This document shows, one piece after another, positions 15,201 through 27,187 of a stretch of 64,000 nucleotides of DNA. This DNA is from Hybos culiciformis. Its lineage: Eukaryota; Arthropoda; Insecta; Diptera; Hybotidae. Below the pieces are notes generated by a model. The model made no database searches. It was given only the letters and a program-made list of their open reading frames with translations, and was not told the origin of the DNA. The stretch is taken from contig OZ023273.1 in the NCBI GenBank assembly GCA_964007475.1, positions 16,381,922-16,445,921 on the forward strand, given 5' to 3'. A program made the position numbers and the translations under genes. Within the stretch, counting starts at the first letter, position 1. Every line of letters begins with the position of its first letter.

Positions 15201-18200
15201 ATCAAAATTTACATGAACTAATAAACAATTTTAATATATTAATAAGGAATGCTTTCTTTAATTCATATACATATATTTCATTATTGATTTATGTAACCAA
15301 ATTATAAATAATGAATAGAAAAAGAATTGAAAAAAATTAAAATAAAATAATTAAATAATTAAAAATGAATAAAAAAATTGAATTATACACTTAGAGCTGG
15401 AGTGGCCCACCAAGCTAGCGGAGTTTCCCGATGGGCAGTGCCAAAATCCGTTATCTGAAATTTGAATATTTCTTTTAACCCAGACTGTTAACTTTTTTTT
15501 AAGCGTAGAAAATTTTTCTATATAAATAAAAATTTTGATTTCCCGGTCCTAAATTATTCCCAGTCACAACGATACTTTTCTCACTTTATGCTCCACAAAT
15601 TCATCAATAAATCAACAAAATTAATTTTTCTTGTGTTCCTTTTCAATACATACTAAAATTTGAATATACAAAATAATCTTATGTGACTTGTCACAATCTA
15701 AGATTTTTTGTTTTAAAAGAGTTAAAGGTAGCAGACAACTGAAAATTAGTTTATGCTAGAGATAGAGTCGACGTAATTCACGCGCGTATGCGCGCGTAAA
15801 AAAAATAAAAAAAACCTGTTTTTTTTACCTGTTATGCTCAACGCCGTTCACATGCGAAAAACAAAAGAGAAAAATGTCATCCAATTTTTATTTTAATTAT
15901 TATTTTTTCTTTAAAATTTTTTTTTCAAGTAATTTTAGTTTTTAATTATTATCTTTTAGTTTTTAATTATTGTATTTAATAAAATAAAAAAGTTCATAAA
16001 TATAATTATATTCAAAAATAAAAATTAAATAATTATTTATTGCAAATTTATTAAAATTTTTTATGTTTTATTAAGTTATAAATAAATTAAAAAGCATTAT
16101 AAAAATATTCTGTTTGTAATATTTTTATAATGCTTTTTAATTTATTTATAACTTAATAAAACATAAAAAATTTTAATAAATTTGCAATAAATAATTATTT
16201 AATTTTTATTTTTGAATATAATTATATTTATGAACTTTTTTATTTTATTAAATAATTATTTGTTTGTAAAATTTTTTTTTTTCTAAATACAACAAAATAA
16301 ACAACACAATTTTTTTTTCTAATTACAACAAAATAAACAACTCAATTATAAACAAATGATTTCCACAATGTACGGCGTAAAATACTGGGAAAGTTAAAAT
16401 ATTTCAACTTTTACGCGCGTAAGCTACGTTTTACGTCGTTGCGTATAGCCGGTCTCATACATTTTCATACAATTTGATTTTTTACGTGCGTACACGCGCG
16501 TGAATTACGTCGACTCTATCTCTAGCATTAAAGTATTACATGTAAAAAAATTATTTAGTATTTTGGTGCCCCCCAAATCATGGTGCCCTAGGCAATTGCC
16601 TACTTTGCCTACGGTGTAACGCGCCGCTGCTTAAAGTTATAATTAGAAATCCATAAAATAAATAAATTTAGTTGTAAAGCAGAAGTAAAATAAAAAATAG
16701 CTTATAATTAGAGTGCAATTAAATATGTTTTTCATTTATTAATGTACTGTAAAAGACGGAAATTTGTTAACATTTACGAATATTTTAATTCTAATATTTC
16801 TTAATTGTTTATTTAAAAATATAGGTATATATATTGTTTATTTAAAAATCCTTTATATATATTAAGAATGCCTTCTTCAAATAAATTGACAGAGGTCAGG
16901 AAAATAACATGACAACATATCACTATGTTTAATGACATTTTGATTAAAATTTTATTTAAATTTCTTTATCTTAATCTCAGTAATTGATGTAACAAAAAAA
17001 AAGAGTGTGGGCTTCATGAAAATTTATTAATTTCGTTTTGTCTCCTCAATGTAAAAAAAATCAACTAATTTAATTCCTTGTGAAAGAATAGGTTGTACAT
17101 TTTGTACACAGCTTTTCGACCAAAGCTAGAGTTTTATTATTCTTTAACTTACAATTATGTTTAAGAGCGATGTATCATAAGTTCGAGAAACATAGGCCTC
17201 CCCCGCATCCCCTTGGACACCTTTTTTAATTTTTTTTTTGCTTGCCGCGCTAGCGCAATAGTTGGTTTGCATAGTTTTTTTGCAATATGGAGTCCTTGTT
17301 TTCTGCGCCCGACTTGCCGAAGGCATAAAAGACATGAAATTCACTGGGTCATAAGACTGGTCGAATGAGCCATGATTTGGCCGGAATTTTAACTTTTTTT
17401 TGTGCGGAATTGAGACTCACTCATAAGTTCGCCTAACTACATAGTATCTATTAGTATGTCAGTGAAGGTCACACGTAAGTTGCTTTTTATATTGCATTAT
17501 ATTGGCCAGTAACATATTTTGAATCAGAATTCCTATTTAGCATGGTCTAAAATAATGTTAGAACTTTTAAAGAAGCTTTACCAAAAATCAAAAATTTAAA
17601 AATTAGAGCATAAAACTAATTTATAAATTAATACTGAATTAGATAAAGCATTATAATATAAAATATATGATTACCCACTTCAAATATGCAAATATTATGT
17701 ATTAACATATTTTGTGGAAATGTTTTTTTTTTTTATTAAAATTTATTTTCAAAGATGTGGTACCTTAATTATTTTATTTGAATTAAGTGTAAGAAAATCA
17801 ATTTTGTTTTAATAAATAATCAATTTATTTATTTTTTTACAGGTGCCATGCCAATGATAACTGCCTCTGTGTTTTGTTTTGATTATAAATGGAAATATCT
17901 TTGCATTATTAGTTATTCTTTATTAAGTTTGTGGGGACTTTATAAGGTTAGTTAATAAAAGAAAATTTATATTTTTTACAACAAAAGTCTTCATACTAAA
18001 ACCATGAGAACTTATTGTTTTTTACATATTTATATTTATATTATATAATTTTCGATACGATAATATTTATTACAAGTTATCTTCGACATAATTATATAAA
18101 CTATCTGCGAAGGTTATACCAGTAGATATTTTATCAACGAATCTTTCTTTTTTTTTAGTTATGATATGTTTTATGTAAACATACTAGTAAATTCAAAACC

Positions 18201-21200
18201 CGTTGTACCTGAATGCGACAAACATTATATTCTCCGAAATGGAGCGAAGTGGAACTGATTTTCATATTGGCAATCACTGTCTTACAATAAATTTTTTTAA
18301 ACTTTGTAATTTTGAAAGTTTCTCAAATTTACTTTTATATATTTATTTAACCCTTATAATTATAATCAATGCAAAATGTTAAGTTCATGAGGTTAATTTT
18401 TTATCAAGGACATATTTTATATATAATTGCTTCCTTTGAAAAAAAAATATGAATGTTTTGTTTTGCTATTGAAAAGGAAAAAATCTTTAAAACATAAAAG
18501 TAAAAAACTTACGCAGATAGTTATAGTTGGCTTAAGCTTTTTTTCATTTTTTTTTATTCAACATTTTTATTCCTTTTATTATAATGTTTAGCTTTTAGCA
18601 TATTAATTTTATGTACATATTATATTCTAAAGTAGTATTAGAATATAGTATTATATTATTTAAGACATGCTATTCACTAGGATTATCTTAATGATGAAAT
18701 ATTGTCATTATTATAAAAACATTTATAATGATGTTGTACATTTGTACGTGTGTAGTTTTATACTTATTTATGAATAGCAACAAAAAAATTATTAATTTTT
18801 TATATTTAATATACTATCATAATTCCTTTTTTATGACGAATCGTTGTTTAATTTTCTATTTTTGAGATTCTTTTTAATATTCTATTTGTGTATTAAAAAA
18901 GTATTCATTCCTAATGTTCCGAGAATGAACAAAACTTAGGAACACGTAAAAAATCTTACAAAATATACTTAAAATACAAAAATCAAAAATCATATGATAT
19001 TTTCTAAATTTATTATAATATGAACATCATAAAGATCCTGTGCTAAATTATTCGTCATTTTGAAAATTACAATAATAATAGTAGTAATGAATAAAGTAGT
19101 AAGAGTATTTATCAAGAACAATGAAATTTATTAATTATTGAGTGGAATTCATTAGCACACATTGTACATATGAATTCCAAATCATATTATTTAATTAAAC
19201 CGCGCTTATGATGAAATGGCAATTAATATTTTCCTTGACATTTTATAAACATGCCAATAACATCGGTCTCGAAATATATAATTTAATAAAAATATATTTT
19301 TTTTCTTTATAAATTTGAATAAAAATAATTATTTCTGAAATTCATAAAGTTTTTCATTATTTTTTTGTTTGTGATGTTCTAAGTTGAACCTTTGAAAAAT
19401 ATTACGTTGATGTCGTTTAAAAATTTTTTTTTTTGATATTTTTATTAACTTTTTTAACATTATATTTATTTTTTCTAATTAAATTTATGAACGAAGAAGT
19501 ATGAACTTGAGAATAATAAAAAAAATATTATGAATGAAAAATATGAATAATTATGTACATCTTTGTAGTTTATCGCACAGCATCAATAATCCTTTTGTGG
19601 TAATTCTTCTCATTCAAAAATATATATTTTCCTACAATAGACATAAAAAAAAAACCTTAATGAAGACGTCCTGCTAAGTGTTGATAAGAATAATTTTTTT
19701 CTTCATTACACATAATTGGCAAAAACAAAATTATTTTGATACTTAATTAAAATGTTTAATTTGAAATGTAGGCGAAAAAGTTTAATGAAAGGACCTTTAA
19801 TTAATGGTGAAAAAAACTCTGATCCCTTCTACAATTATTCCCAAAAAAAAAAAAATTTTCATAAGAATATTCATTTAGTAAAATAAACTTTAGTACGTTT
19901 TTAACCTTTAAGTTTGAGCTTTAAGTTAATAAATAATATTAATTTGAATTTAAATCTAATATTGTAATCATTTTTATCAGATGAAAATAAAACTCATAAG
20001 ACCAAAAAAATTTAAAGTATCAATGAATTGAAATAAAAATTAATAAGATATCTCTATAATATACCTACACTTTCTTATATAAGTTATTTTATTTTAAATA
20101 GTTTATTTATTGGTTTATATTTTACAATAAATATTAAGGAAATTAATTTTTAAAAAATGACAATTTTTCGCTAATTGTCTTGATATTAGATTTTTCCCTA
20201 TTATATAGTGATTGAATCAAAAAGTTTTTGAATACAATTATAGACCTTTTTTTTACTTGCTTAAAATATTGAATATTAATCCCCAAAAAAATATTTAAAG
20301 AAAATTAAGTTCAGTTCTGTGTAATAGAAACCGCAGCTGACTGACTATATTTCATTTTTTGGAATTTTTGAAATATTAATTACAATATTTTTCACAGTAT
20401 CAGTTCTGGAATATTTTTGCAGTGTATAAGTATATTGTACTTATATTTTAATATAGTCAGCTTTGACAGAAACAGAACAACAAATTTGTAAATACCTATT
20501 ACACAAAATATTTTCTTATATACATTTGTATTCCTTCAAAGAATAATGAAAATTCGGTTTGGAAGCTTTTCATTATTAGTGTGTAGTTCATAAGTTTGAG
20601 TTTATACCTATGTATTACATTTCCTAACTGAACCAAAAAATTGATGAGTAATTTAATACCATAATAATTTTATTTTATTTTATTTTATTTTATTTTTATT
20701 ATATTTTACCTATCATCAAAGTTATGTAATGAATCATATAAAAAAAAAAAAATTATTATACATGTTTAATATAATTTAGGCGATGGTTGCTACTTCACCA
20801 TGGCAAAGGCGTTTATGTTTTGCTTTACCATTTGGTATGAGAGTGATTTTAACGATTTTAAGAACATTTAGATTGGTTGGTGGTAATCCAGTTGCTTTAA
20901 CACATGTATACCTACAGGTAAAATTGTAATTTGTCTTATTTTGAGAGAAATATCAATCATGAATTTTAGATTTAATTTTTGGAAGAATATAACACTGTAT
21001 TCTTCTATAACATTTCCATTCCGTGAAGAAGAATCAGAATAAATTGAAATAAAACTAAATCATTATTTTATATATATTCATTTAAATTAAACTTTTGAAT
21101 TTCATCAAGACTTAATTCTTTATACCAACATAATTACAGTCTAATTTTTATTTCAGTTTATTTTGATCCCTCTCAAACTAAAAACAACCAATCCTTTTTA

Positions 21201-21698
21201 ATTTTTTCATATTTTATTCAAAACATAAAGTTTAAGTTTTAATCATAATAATTTAAATTTATTTGTAATTTGTTAGGATTTAGTATCCGTTTTTGGTGGT
21301 GCTATTGGAGCAATGCATATTCCAGAAAAATGGTTTCCGGGAAGTGTTGATCTAGTATTTAATTCACATAACATAATGCACGTATTAGTTGTTGTAGCTG
21401 TAATCTCAATGCATAAGGTAATTATCATCGAGCAAGATTCCAGTTTAAAATTATCTAGCAAACCTCATTAACTGAGAACTCTATTGAAAGAAATAGCTTT
21501 CAAACATCAATAATAAATTTTTTAAATTTAATTTGTGAAAAAATGTTTTAAAATGACTAATGAAATATTATTTTTCTTTCGGTTTCGTTCCAGTCGACTA
21601 TTAGTGATTTCGAGTGGATGTCTAAAATTGAGTGCAATAATTTTTATAATTCTTCCGAGACAATAGAATATTCAATGAATCAACACATTGACCTATGA
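275..21698 (+). CDS. PAQR4: PAQR4-like seven-transmembrane receptor/hydrolase (5' partial)
   Basis: Exons 275-713, 6403-6472, 6554-6699, 17843-17946, 20780-20917, 21277-21417 and 21594-21698 all have GT-AG borders and join in phase to 380 codons plus stop TGA 21696-21698. After a Ser/Thr/Pro-rich leader of about 115 residues, the text PKHLQFNPYVLTGYRP and HNETINILTHG follows vertebrate PAQR4 closely, more so than PAQR3. The CREST/PAQR metal-site residues are present: Ser185 and His189 (SFIYHLFM), Asp208 (KIDM) and His330-x3-His334 (NSHNIMH), counted from the first codon seen. PAQR proteins are seven-pass membrane proteins related to ceramidase-type hydrolases; PAQR4 is usually placed in the Golgi. 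The N-terminal codons lie upstream of the window or in an unseen exon. The last exon (STISDFEWMSK) is preferred over read-through at 21418, which adds 17 residues and stops at 21469, because it resembles the PAQR4 C-terminus. Confidence 0.9.
1001..1194. mobile_element. Foldback MITE with arms of about 67 bp
   Basis: The left arm starts CATAAAGGAAGTATAAATAG, and its reverse complement ends the element at 1194. The arms pair over about 67 bases with roughly one small mismatch or indel, leaving a loop of about 60 bases. The element has no coding capacity. The target duplication is unclear, possibly TA. It lies inside a PAQR4 intron, so the pre-mRNA could form a long hairpin. Confidence 0.75.
4334..4450 (+). 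mobile_element. tRNA-derived SINE-like fragment
   Basis: A degenerate RNA polymerase III B box (GGTTTTATTCC near 4367) lies in a tRNA-like context, followed about 60 bases later by GTGTTGTTTTAAC at 4435. The same arrangement recurs at 30.1 kb and 54.4 kb, which supports a dispersed SINE family. The A box is not clear. Confidence 0.45.
5758..6177. mobile_element. Non-autonomous hAT element (420 bp)
   Basis: The ends are CAGTGGTGGCT at 5758 and AGCCACCACTA at 6177, inverted with only the outermost base differing. They are flanked by a perfect 8-bp direct repeat GGTATAGT (5750-5757 and 6178-6185), as expected for hAT transposition. Inside are GCGCCCTAGGC and GGCGCCCTAAGC, related to the GGTGCCCTAGGC found in the 15150-16629 element, so both are probably one family. 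The open frame at 5970-6197 runs through the element end and is not considered a gene. Confidence 0.88.
12282..13150. mobile_element. 869-bp TIR DNA transposon, probably hAT-type
   Basis: Terminal inverted repeats of about 36 bases begin CAAAGCAACGTAAACT on both strands and continue with AGCAGTGCTGTGTCAAA after three mismatched bases. A second inverted match, GGTACCTGTCAAA, lies further in. The element is flanked by a perfect 7-bp direct repeat GTGATAT (12275-12281 and 13151-13157); allowing one mismatch, an 8-bp duplication is possible. The interior is AT-rich with no transposase. Confidence 0.82.
15754..16527. mobile_element. 774-bp TIR element nested in the hAT element, TTA target site
   Basis: Both ends begin TGCTAGAGATAGAGTCGACG and the match continues through AATTCACGCGCGT, about 33 bases in all. 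TTA stands at 15751-15753 and at 16528-16530. A 3-bp TTA/TAA duplication is typical of the PIF/Harbinger superfamily, so I infer that type. No transposase is present. Its centre holds a perfect long palindrome. Confidence 0.82.
15974..16253. repeat. Perfect palindrome: 136-bp arms, 8-bp loop
   Basis: The left arm 15974-16109 and the right arm 16118-16253 are exact reverse complements by base-by-base reading; the loop at 16110-16117 is CTGTTTGT. The arms are almost wholly A+T. It lies within the nested TTA-flanked element. It may be a recent foldback duplication, a natural palindromic core, or an assembly/snap-back artefact. Confidence 0.92.
17150..17450. other. GC-richer relic of unknown origin
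   Basis: This stretch is clearly less AT-rich than its surroundings, for example GGCCTCCCCCGCATCCCC. A minus-strand frame of 66 codons (17144-17344) is open, but its protein matches nothing I recognise. It may be a fragment of a retroelement or another old insertion. Confidence 0.3.
17947..20779 (+). other. PAQR4 intron (2.8 kb)
   Basis: AT-rich, donor GTTAGT at 17947. It contains a (TTTTA)n microsatellite near its 3' end (20669-20698). No exon or mobile element recognised. Confidence 0.75.
20669..20698. repeat. (TTTTA)n microsatellite
   Basis: About six tandem copies of a TTTTA-type pentamer, within a PAQR4 intron. Confidence 0.85.
20918..21276 (+). other. PAQR4 intron (359 bp)
   Basis: Donor GTAAAA, acceptor TTGTTAG. 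Nothing else seen inside. Confidence 0.8.
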
Positions 21699-21790
21699 CC
21701 CTTTAAATTTTCTAGTATTATCGAAGCGAAAATTAATAATAATTATTATATTAATCTATTATTGAATTAAAAATGTTATTATTAGATATT

Positions 21791-21796
21791 AATAAA
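21791..21796 (+). terminator. Candidate PAQR4 polyadenylation signal
   Basis: AATAAA about 93 bases after the PAQR4 stop. In such AT-rich DNA the hexamer is common, so position is the main support. Confidence 0.4.
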
Positions 21797-21910
21797 AAAT
21801 TATAATATCCCTATTATAACAATAAAGTAATAACGAAATTAAGGAAATCTTATAGAATAAAGTATACTTCAATATTGTATTAATTATGTAGTATACAAAG
21901 AAAATAAATT

Positions 21911-21973
21911 AAATAATAATAATAATAATAACAATAATAATATTAATAATAATATTAATAATAATATTAATAA

Positions 21974-22003
<30 letters not shown>
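21911..22003. repeat. Imperfect (AAT)n microsatellite
   Basis: About 90 bases of AAT/ATT trinucleotides with occasional interruptions, downstream of PAQR4. Confidence 0.9.
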
Positions 22004-22006
<3 letters not shown>

Positions 22007-22122
22007 GTAAACAAATAATATAAATAATTACTAGACGATTACGCTATTCTCAATTAAAAATAAAATAACAAAAGAATAATCATGAAGTAACAAAATAAAT
22101 TTTTAAAACTTAAATAAATCAA

Positions 22123-22182
22123 TGTACTATTATAATGTACTAGTATGTACTATAATGTACTATTATATGTACTATGTACTAT
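22123..22182. repeat. Tandem TGTACTAT-type repeat
   Basis: TGTACTAT or TGTACTAG recurs five times in about 60 bases with variable spacers. Confidence 0.7.
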
Positions 22183-25100
22183 AAAAAAAAAACAAATAAA
22201 TACAACATTTATAAAAATATTGATTATTGCGATATTATATTCAAAATTTATAATGAATTTTATTTAAAATTATCAAATAACAATTTTATTCATTGGTACT
22301 TTGAATTTTAATTAATTTTAATTAATTAAAATATAAGAATTTATTGTTGAAACTTATTTGAATAAAAAAAAAACTCTTACAATACCATACAACTATAAAA
22401 GAATATTTTTTTAATTAAAAGAAAAAAAAATAATAAAAATTATATTTTTACTCCTAGAAAAATTGTAACTTGTTTAAAAAATTCATTTACTTATACGATT
22501 AAGTAAATTTATTTAAAAAAAAAAAACTAGATTTAAATTTTAAAATATTAAATTATCTTCGACTGTGGTACTAAATTTTAAGAAGTCTGTAAAAAAAATG
22601 ATTAGATTGTAAAAAAAAATGTATAAAAAATTTGAAAAGTATAAATGTGCTTGACTTTGAAAGTTTTTTCTTTTTTTTTTAAGTTGTAGGTAAATTACCT
22701 AATTTTTTTCACAATCAGAAAAAGGACAAGATAACGATTATGATTAACCCTTTTATCCAATTACTTTTACTTTTTAAATGTGTATATTATAATTATAAAT
22801 TTATAATTCCTAATTATAATCTTAGACTTACATTTAAATAATGTAATAATAAGTTTTATGTGGTTAATATTTCATTCATTATGTCTCAGTCCATTACATT
22901 TTATAAATTAAAAAAAATTAAACAAAAAGATATCTATAAGTAGTAGTACATTGTATATCTGTACTATCGTTGAAAAGTTTTTTTTTTTTTAAAATGTTTA
23001 ATTATCAGAATTATCGTATTTTTGTACCATCACAAAAAAATATTCAGAATATATCTTAATGGTATGATGATATAATAGAAAATGACAATTAATCACTTAA
23101 GAGTATTTGAAGAAAGGAGATGAGAGTTTTATGTTATTCCTCATCCAAATAATTTATTAATTTTAGAGCAAAACTAACACCAAATTCATTAATATAATTA
23201 AACATAATATTTTGTTTTCTTATTAAGTAATTGAAACTGTCAATTAAATATTTAAATATAAATTATATTAATTACAAATACTAATTGTTATATCAATAAA
23301 AGTAAATTGAAGAAAAGAAAAATAAATAAATTTGAAAATTCAACTTGGATAAATAAATTATAAAAAATTAAGATGAAGAATTCAACTATATAAATTGATG
23401 AAATAAACTGCTGTAGAATTAATTTTTTAAATTATAACTAATAATTATAAATTAAAAATAATTTACCATTTTACCAAGTTTTAGTAGGAATTTTGACGGT
23501 GAAATTTCATAATGAAAAATAATGATTACATTACATTTTCATACAATAATGTTAATAAATAATTAAATTGTGTATCTTGTCCATATGAGTTTGATAAATT
23601 CAGTGATATTAACGTTTGTAATGTAGAATTTAAAATTATATTAACTAAATTACATCATTATAATAATGAAAAAAAACACTCTTTGCATTTTATACATTAT
23701 TAACATTATTACTATAAGCAATTTAATAATAATTTAAAAGAAAAGTCTAAGTAAATCTCCATCAAATCTCTATTTATTTCCTGTTATTTAAATTTTAAAA
23801 GGTACAAAAATTGAATAAAAGAAAATTATAACACTAAAGTATTTAGACAGAAAAGTGTCAGTTTGAATTCATATTCAAGACAAATGTTGTCGCTAAATTT
23901 TGATCATAAATATGTGCATAAAAAAATTCTAACTTTTTATATTTTTATTTGACAATGATTGTAATTTGAAATTTATAAATTCTAGCATAATGTATTTTCA
24001 AATATTATTTATGATTTTTTTCCCTGAGTCCTTGAATTCTAAGTTATGGATTCGTGTGAAGTAGATATTATTTATATTGTAAACTTGTATTAATTCAAGC
24101 AAGTTCAACCAGAATCATATATATTTTATGTTTACACAATTTATGTATAATTTAATTTCAATCTCAATAACATTTTTAAACTTTAACCGAATGCTTATTT
24201 GAAAAAAAAAAATTAAAGTAAAATATATAAATGAACTCGAACTCTATGGCGAACAAAACTAACAATTATCAATGAACTAAAAATAAAACACTTAATCAAC
24301 AATAAGTTAGATATCAAATTCAGTATTATATTGTTTATAAAAATTCAATCATTTGAAGTATTTACCTAGAACTACTATCTACAAACGTATTATGTACAAA
24401 AAATTTATCTTCCACCATAAGATAAGTATCAATAAATATGTTTTGTTTTGATGATTAAATTCTACGTCTTAATGGATAAATCTTCAAAGTATATATTGTA
24501 CTAGTGCATTTGGTTTTCATAAAAATGTTGTTACCGTATATGTATACACATAAAAAGCAATGAAAATTTTATGCGTCTAGTAACATTTTATAAACTTTGT
24601 CTAAAAAAAAAAACGTTTGCAAAGCTTATTAAATATAAAAGCGTTTAAATTCATACTAAAATAAATAATAACTAACTGTTTTGAATAATTTTTATAAGTG
24701 GATAATAAATATTGATATAAACTTTCTTATTAAATAAAAGAAATATACATTATATACATGTAGTATAATTGCTGAGCAAAATTTTATGCAATGCAAAATC
24801 CAACATAAAATTTGAGACAAGAATTCGATAAAATGCATAAACTAATAACGGCAAAGAAGCATCAATTTTAGTTTGCATTCCTTTTTTTTCTCTTTACCTA
24901 TACATACGACTGTATGTTCGAATTGAGAACCAATAATTCATGCGCAGAACCTATAATTTAATTAGAATGTGTTCATTAAAATAAAATTCAGCAGTTAGAA
25001 ATGGATAATCTACAACTAAATAAGTTGAATAACAAAAAAATTTCCCGACAATTTAAAAACTGAATATGAATGAAATACCTACAACTATGCTTAGTAGTTT

Positions 25101-25489
25101 GAACAAAATTTTTAAGATAATTTTTATTCCTATCTAGTTCCATTAACTTTTTTTTTCAAATAAGATTTCATAATAAAAGATAAATTTTAAGTTTATTTAG
25201 TATTATAAGTCGTAGTTCCCAGCTTTAAATTTAATGAAAATTTAAAAAAATAATAAAAAAAATTTACAAGAATTACACATTTTTCAGATGTGGTCATTCA
25301 AAAAAAATATCAATAAATTAGAAGCAATATTATTTAGTAAGAAAATTTTTAATATTTATCAGTATCTACATACATAAATATTTTCAATTGCAATAATATA
25401 ATAATTTTTTAGATCACGCAAAATGTTGGCGATATTTCAGAATTTAAAAAAATCAAAATTTGATAAGGGAATTATTTTTGATTCATCTA

Positions 25490-25940
25490 CACGGTAAGAA
25501 AAATTGGGCGTTTTTTACTCTTTTTTCTACACCGAATAAAGTGTAAACTCGTTTTACACATTTTTGTGTTGTTTTTAATTTAGTAATTAATAATTTTCAT
25601 TTAGATTAAAAATTATTTTACCAAAATAAGGGAAATAATTACAACATTATTAATATATTTTACTAATTTTTTTATCTAATTTAAAACTGAAAAAGCGTAA
25701 AACACATTTCACACATTTCATTTTCCTGTTCTAATCTATTTTTGGTAACTCTTAATAAATAATTGCACAATTTTGTACAAATTGAAGTAATAATTAACAA
25801 CTATATTGTCAAATGTGCATTTTTTTCGTTTGCTTTTTACACTATTTTAAATTAACTTTAATTTTAATAATTTTAAAAAATTCCCACGTACCCGCCGGCT
25901 ACACCTTAAATAGTAAAAAAGACCTTTTTTTTTTACCGTG
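25490..25940. mobile_element. 451-bp TIR element with TA flanks (Tc1/mariner-like MITE)
   Basis: Starts CACGGTAAG and ends TTACCGTG with TA immediately outside on both sides (25488-25489 and 25941-25942). Subterminal TTTTTTACT and CTACAC/GTGTAG texts also pair imperfectly. TA duplication suggests the Tc1/mariner group. No coding capacity. Confidence 0.65.
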
Positions 25941-26364
25941 TAGTAATTTTTTTATTATCGTTAAAACTTTAAAATAAAAATGAGTAATTGAAAAAAGAAT
26001 ATAAAAATTAATTTCATTCTCATAAACTTTCAATTTCGGTTTGGTGTTCATAAATTTTCATCGTGATTCGTTATTAAAAAAATGAATGGTAAAATCGGAA
26101 AAAGTAAATTAAAATAATTTCCTAAATTAGCATTGTTTTAAAAAATATCCTTACAAAAATAATGTTCTTCCTCAAATTAAATTACTCTTAATTCTTTTTT
26201 TAAAGTTATTAAAACAATTTGTATAGTATAATGTGTGTTTTATTGTTTTCTTAAAAAATCATTTATTTTTATTATCATGTTTAAGTCAATTACTTAAAGG
26301 TGAAAAAACTGGGATAACATTTAAAAATAAATTAGTTATCCGAATAAATCACAGTATATTTTAA

Positions 26365-26981
26365 TAGTCTAAGAGCTCGCAACGTTTTTGGCACGTGATT
26401 TTAGCAAGGCTCATTTTTTAAAATATTGTTAAATGCTACGGTGCAGGACCCATAAGGGTAGTCTGGCTGTCAGATGACGTTGCGTTTACCCGTGGGAGCA
26501 GATCCAGGTAGGTCAAAGAAAAAATGCAAAATTACGTGATAATAGCACGATTTCTAGTTATGTCACTTGTTTGTGCTTATTATATGAAATGTTAATGCAT
26601 CATTGCCAGACGGCTTCGGAGTTGTTAAGACCGTGCCAGACCTTGATTTATAACAAAAAAAAACTTCAATTTCACGTCATTTTAGCAAGGCTGAAATTTT
26701 TATATGTTATAGATTGGATCTTATATATACTACATCCAATTTGCCAGACGGAAATACCGTTGCTAAATGGATGCCAGACCTATGTCATTTAAAAGTAATT
26801 TGTTTTTTTCATGTAATTTTGCATTTTTTTTACCTACTTGGTTCTGCTCCCACGGGTAAACGCAACGTCGTCTGACAGCCAGACTACCTTTATGCGTCCT
26901 GCACCGTAGTATGGAACATTATATTAAAAAATGAGCCTTGCTAAAATCACGTGAATTCTTACGTTGCGAGCTCTTGGACTA
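26365..26981. mobile_element. 617-bp element with inverted repeats of about 170 bp
   Basis: The left arm (26365 to about 26540) and right arm (about 26810-26981) are imperfect reverse complements, beginning TAGTCYAAGAGCTCGCAACG. TAA flanks both ends (26362-26364 and 26982-26984), compatible with a 3-bp PIF/Harbinger-type duplication. The centre repeats the text GCCAGAC several times, and the arms carry its complement GTCTGGC. The arms are notably GC-richer than the surroundings. Confidence 0.8.
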
Positions 26982-26999
26982 TAAGCATGATTTACAAAG

Positions 27000-27187
27000 G
27001 GGTTCAATTCAATTGGTTTCTTCCAACATGTTGAAAGCTCCGCTACAGATGTATTAATTAAATTGAAAAACTACCTTTTAAAATCATTCAAAAGGCTTTC
27101 AACATTACTACACACTGTTCAGCTTGTTTATAAGCTTGTAGTCAACAACACTACAAATGAGTAATAACTCAAGTTCAAGGACTGTAT
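27000..27187 (-). mobile_element. Degraded copy of the 28474-28776 MITE family
   Basis: Read on the plus strand, this stretch resembles the reverse complement of 28474-28776. Shared words in the same order include GTTGAAAG, CCTTTTAAAATCATTCAAAA, TCAACAACACT and GACTGTA. It has internal deletions and no clear terminal repeats. Confidence 0.6.

Larger units (their letters stand above)
15150..16629. mobile_element. hAT-like element (1480 bp) interrupted by a second transposon
   Basis: The inverted ends CAGAGGCGCGTTA and CAGCGGCGCGTTA (minus strand) differ at one base. An exact 8-bp duplication CTTAAAGT flanks it (15142-15149, 16630-16637). The subterminal text TGGTGCCCTAGGCAATT occurs near both ends in direct orientation. 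Removing the inner element (15754-16527) and its 3-bp duplication leaves about 703 bp with no transposase, so it is non-autonomous. Confidence 0.9.
6700..17842 (+). other. PAQR4 intron (11.1 kb)
   Basis: Donor GTAAGT at 6700, acceptor TTTTTTTACAG ending 17842. The intron contains a 869-bp terminal-inverted-repeat element (12282-13150), the nested hAT complex (15150-16629) and a somewhat GC-richer stretch of unknown origin (about 17150-17450). Open frames at 9494, 11380 and 11906 are AT-rich with no recognisable protein. Confidence 0.75.

Noticed and set aside
17144..17344. Minus-strand 66-codon frame as a gene
   Set aside because: No start context, no recognisable homology, inside a PAQR4 intron; listed only as a relic.
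21418..21471. Read-through ending of PAQR4 (VIIIEQDSS, stop at 21469)
   Set aside because: Splicing to 21594 gives a C-terminus similar to PAQR4 with good donor and acceptor; kept only as an alternative.
26571..26792. Frame of 73 codons inside the 617-bp element as a transposase remnant
   Set aside because: No transposase motif; repeated CQT text comes from the GCCAGAC DNA repeats.
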